This document shows, piece by piece, positions 5,362 through 5,683 of a DNA stretch of 5,683 nucleotides. The notes beneath the pieces are model-generated. The model ran no database searches, had not been told where the DNA came from, and was given only the letters and a program-made list of their open reading frames with translations. A program made the translations under genes and the position numbers. Source of the DNA: CAJBLF01 sp964560855 (lineage in GTDB: Bacteria > Patescibacteriota > Gracilibacteria > Absconditabacterales > Absconditicoccaceae). Positions within the stretch are counted from its first letter, which is position 1, and each line of letters begins with the position of its first letter. The stretch is from positions 1 through 5,683 of the forward strand of contig CAZLLU010000039.1 of assembly GCA_964560855.1 (NCBI GenBank), given 5' to 3'.

Positions 5362-5412
5362 AAACGTTCCCTCTTTTTTTCTAAAGAATTTTTCGCACCC
5401 GGGTGGATTTTT
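5362..5412 (+). repeat. Dispersed hairpin repeat, diverged copy 3 (right flank of the DUF559 gene)
   Basis: It opens with AAACGTTCCCTCTTT as in copies 1 and 2, diverges to a T-run and CTAAAG, and then carries ACCCGGGT (5397-5404) and GGATTT, aligning with ACCC-GAA-GGGT and AGATTT of copy 2. It is in the same orientation as copy 2, and the two bracket the DUF559 gene. Confidence 0.65.
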
Positions 5413-5421
5413 TTCAAATAC

Positions 5422-5453
5422 AAAAAAACTCCATCCTTACAAAAAGGACGGAG
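5422..5453 (-). terminator. Rho-independent terminator of the right-edge minus-strand gene
   Basis: Read on the minus strand, CTCCGTCCTT and AAGGATGGAG form a 10-bp stem with a TTTGT loop, followed at once by seven T residues (plus-strand A run 5422-5428). One pair is G-U on the minus strand but A-C on the plus strand, which favours minus-strand function. It lies 44 nt past the TAG at 5498. Confidence 0.85.
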
Positions 5454-5497
5454 CATAATAATAAGTGATACTCAAAGTAAATAGCCCAATAATTTTA

Positions 5498-5683
5498 CTA
5501 TTGAATGATCACTTTTTTTGTATATATGGCGTTTTTATTGTTAATTGTAACAACATACACGCCAGCAGAAAGATTATAGTTTGTTGTTCCACGTATTTCA
5601 TCGGTCAAGATACACTCGCCGATAATATTGTGGATGTTTAGTGTTCCCTCTCCTATTACAGTGAATTCACCGCTACTCGGATT
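5498..5683 (-). CDS. C-terminal fragment with a type IX secretion (Por) sorting-tail-like domain
   Basis: The last 61 residues of a gene that enters from the right edge end in TAG (5498-5500). The frame begins NPSSGEFTVIG, then LNIHNIIGECILTDEI, then YNLSAGVYVVTINNK, and ends YTKKVIIQ. This order (an NPxxG(E/K)F start, two short beta strands, L(S/P)xGxYxVxI, and a K-K-V-I-ending strand) is that of the T9SS type A C-terminal sorting domain (TIGR04183 type), which directs large secreted or surface proteins in Bacteroidota. The parent protein is therefore probably a large extracellular protein, but only its tail is present. T9SS is not expected in a CPR bacterium, so a similar beta-sandwich end of another surface-protein family is the alternative. 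No TGA occurs in this piece, so the code is not tested here. A strong terminator follows. Confidence 0.72.
   Translation of the reverse strand, partial: NPSSGEFTVIGEGTLNIHNIIGECILTDEIRGTTNYNLSAGVYVVTINNKNAIYTKKVIIQ

Overview
The window reads as chromosomal DNA of a bacterium that translates UGA as glycine (genetic code 25), which points to Candidatus Gracilibacteria or Absconditabacteria (BD1-5/GN02 or SR1) in the Patescibacteria/CPR. The evidence is internal. Six genes stay open only when TGA is read through, with 23 in-frame TGA codons in total. At the sites where a family motif exists, the residue needed is glycine: the GDLLL and GQ motifs of a polyprenyl synthetase, PGDR of an RNHCP protein, and TGYRF of a DUF559 nuclease. 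All six of these genes end in TAA, the partial gene at the right edge ends in TAG, and TGG remains the tryptophan codon. A standard-code gene caller would shred most of the genes here.

Layout, left to right. Bases 1-96 hold intergenic hairpin repeats. A 286-residue protein of unknown function lies on the minus strand (97-957) with its own promoter. A 270-base divergent spacer with a long inverted repeat separates it from a small RRM RNA-binding protein (1228-1569), which is closed by an intrinsic terminator. The 650 bases from 1570 to 2222 have no protein gene. They hold that terminator, a 14-bp palindrome, a strongly folded candidate RNA (1765-1905, 6S-like in outline), an AATGA-rich repeat with a 24-bp conserved core, and a MITE-like double palindrome (2037-2171) flanked by hairpin repeats. 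An RNHCP zinc-ribbon protein (2223-2534) follows. It converges with, and overlaps by 4 bases, a 352-residue Lys/Glu-rich protein of unknown function on the minus strand (2531-3589) that has a near-perfect sigma-70 promoter.

After a repeat-rich spacer come an isoprenyl diphosphate synthase (3828-4874) and a DUF559 endonuclease gene (4945-5343). The nuclease gene sits between two direct copies of a roughly 50-bp repeat. The window ends in a minus-strand gene fragment whose C-terminus looks like a type IX secretion (Por) sorting tail, followed by a clear minus-strand terminator.

The genes do not form an obvious pathway. Most are single transcription units separated by repeats. The isoprenyl synthase belongs to lipid carrier or prenyl metabolism. 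The RRM and RNHCP proteins are probably nucleic-acid-binding housekeeping or regulatory proteins. The two unknown proteins share a design: a low-complexity linker rich in Pro, Val, Glu and Lys next to helical, charged domains. None of the six start codons has a recognisable Shine-Dalgarno sequence; the leaders are short and A/T-rich.
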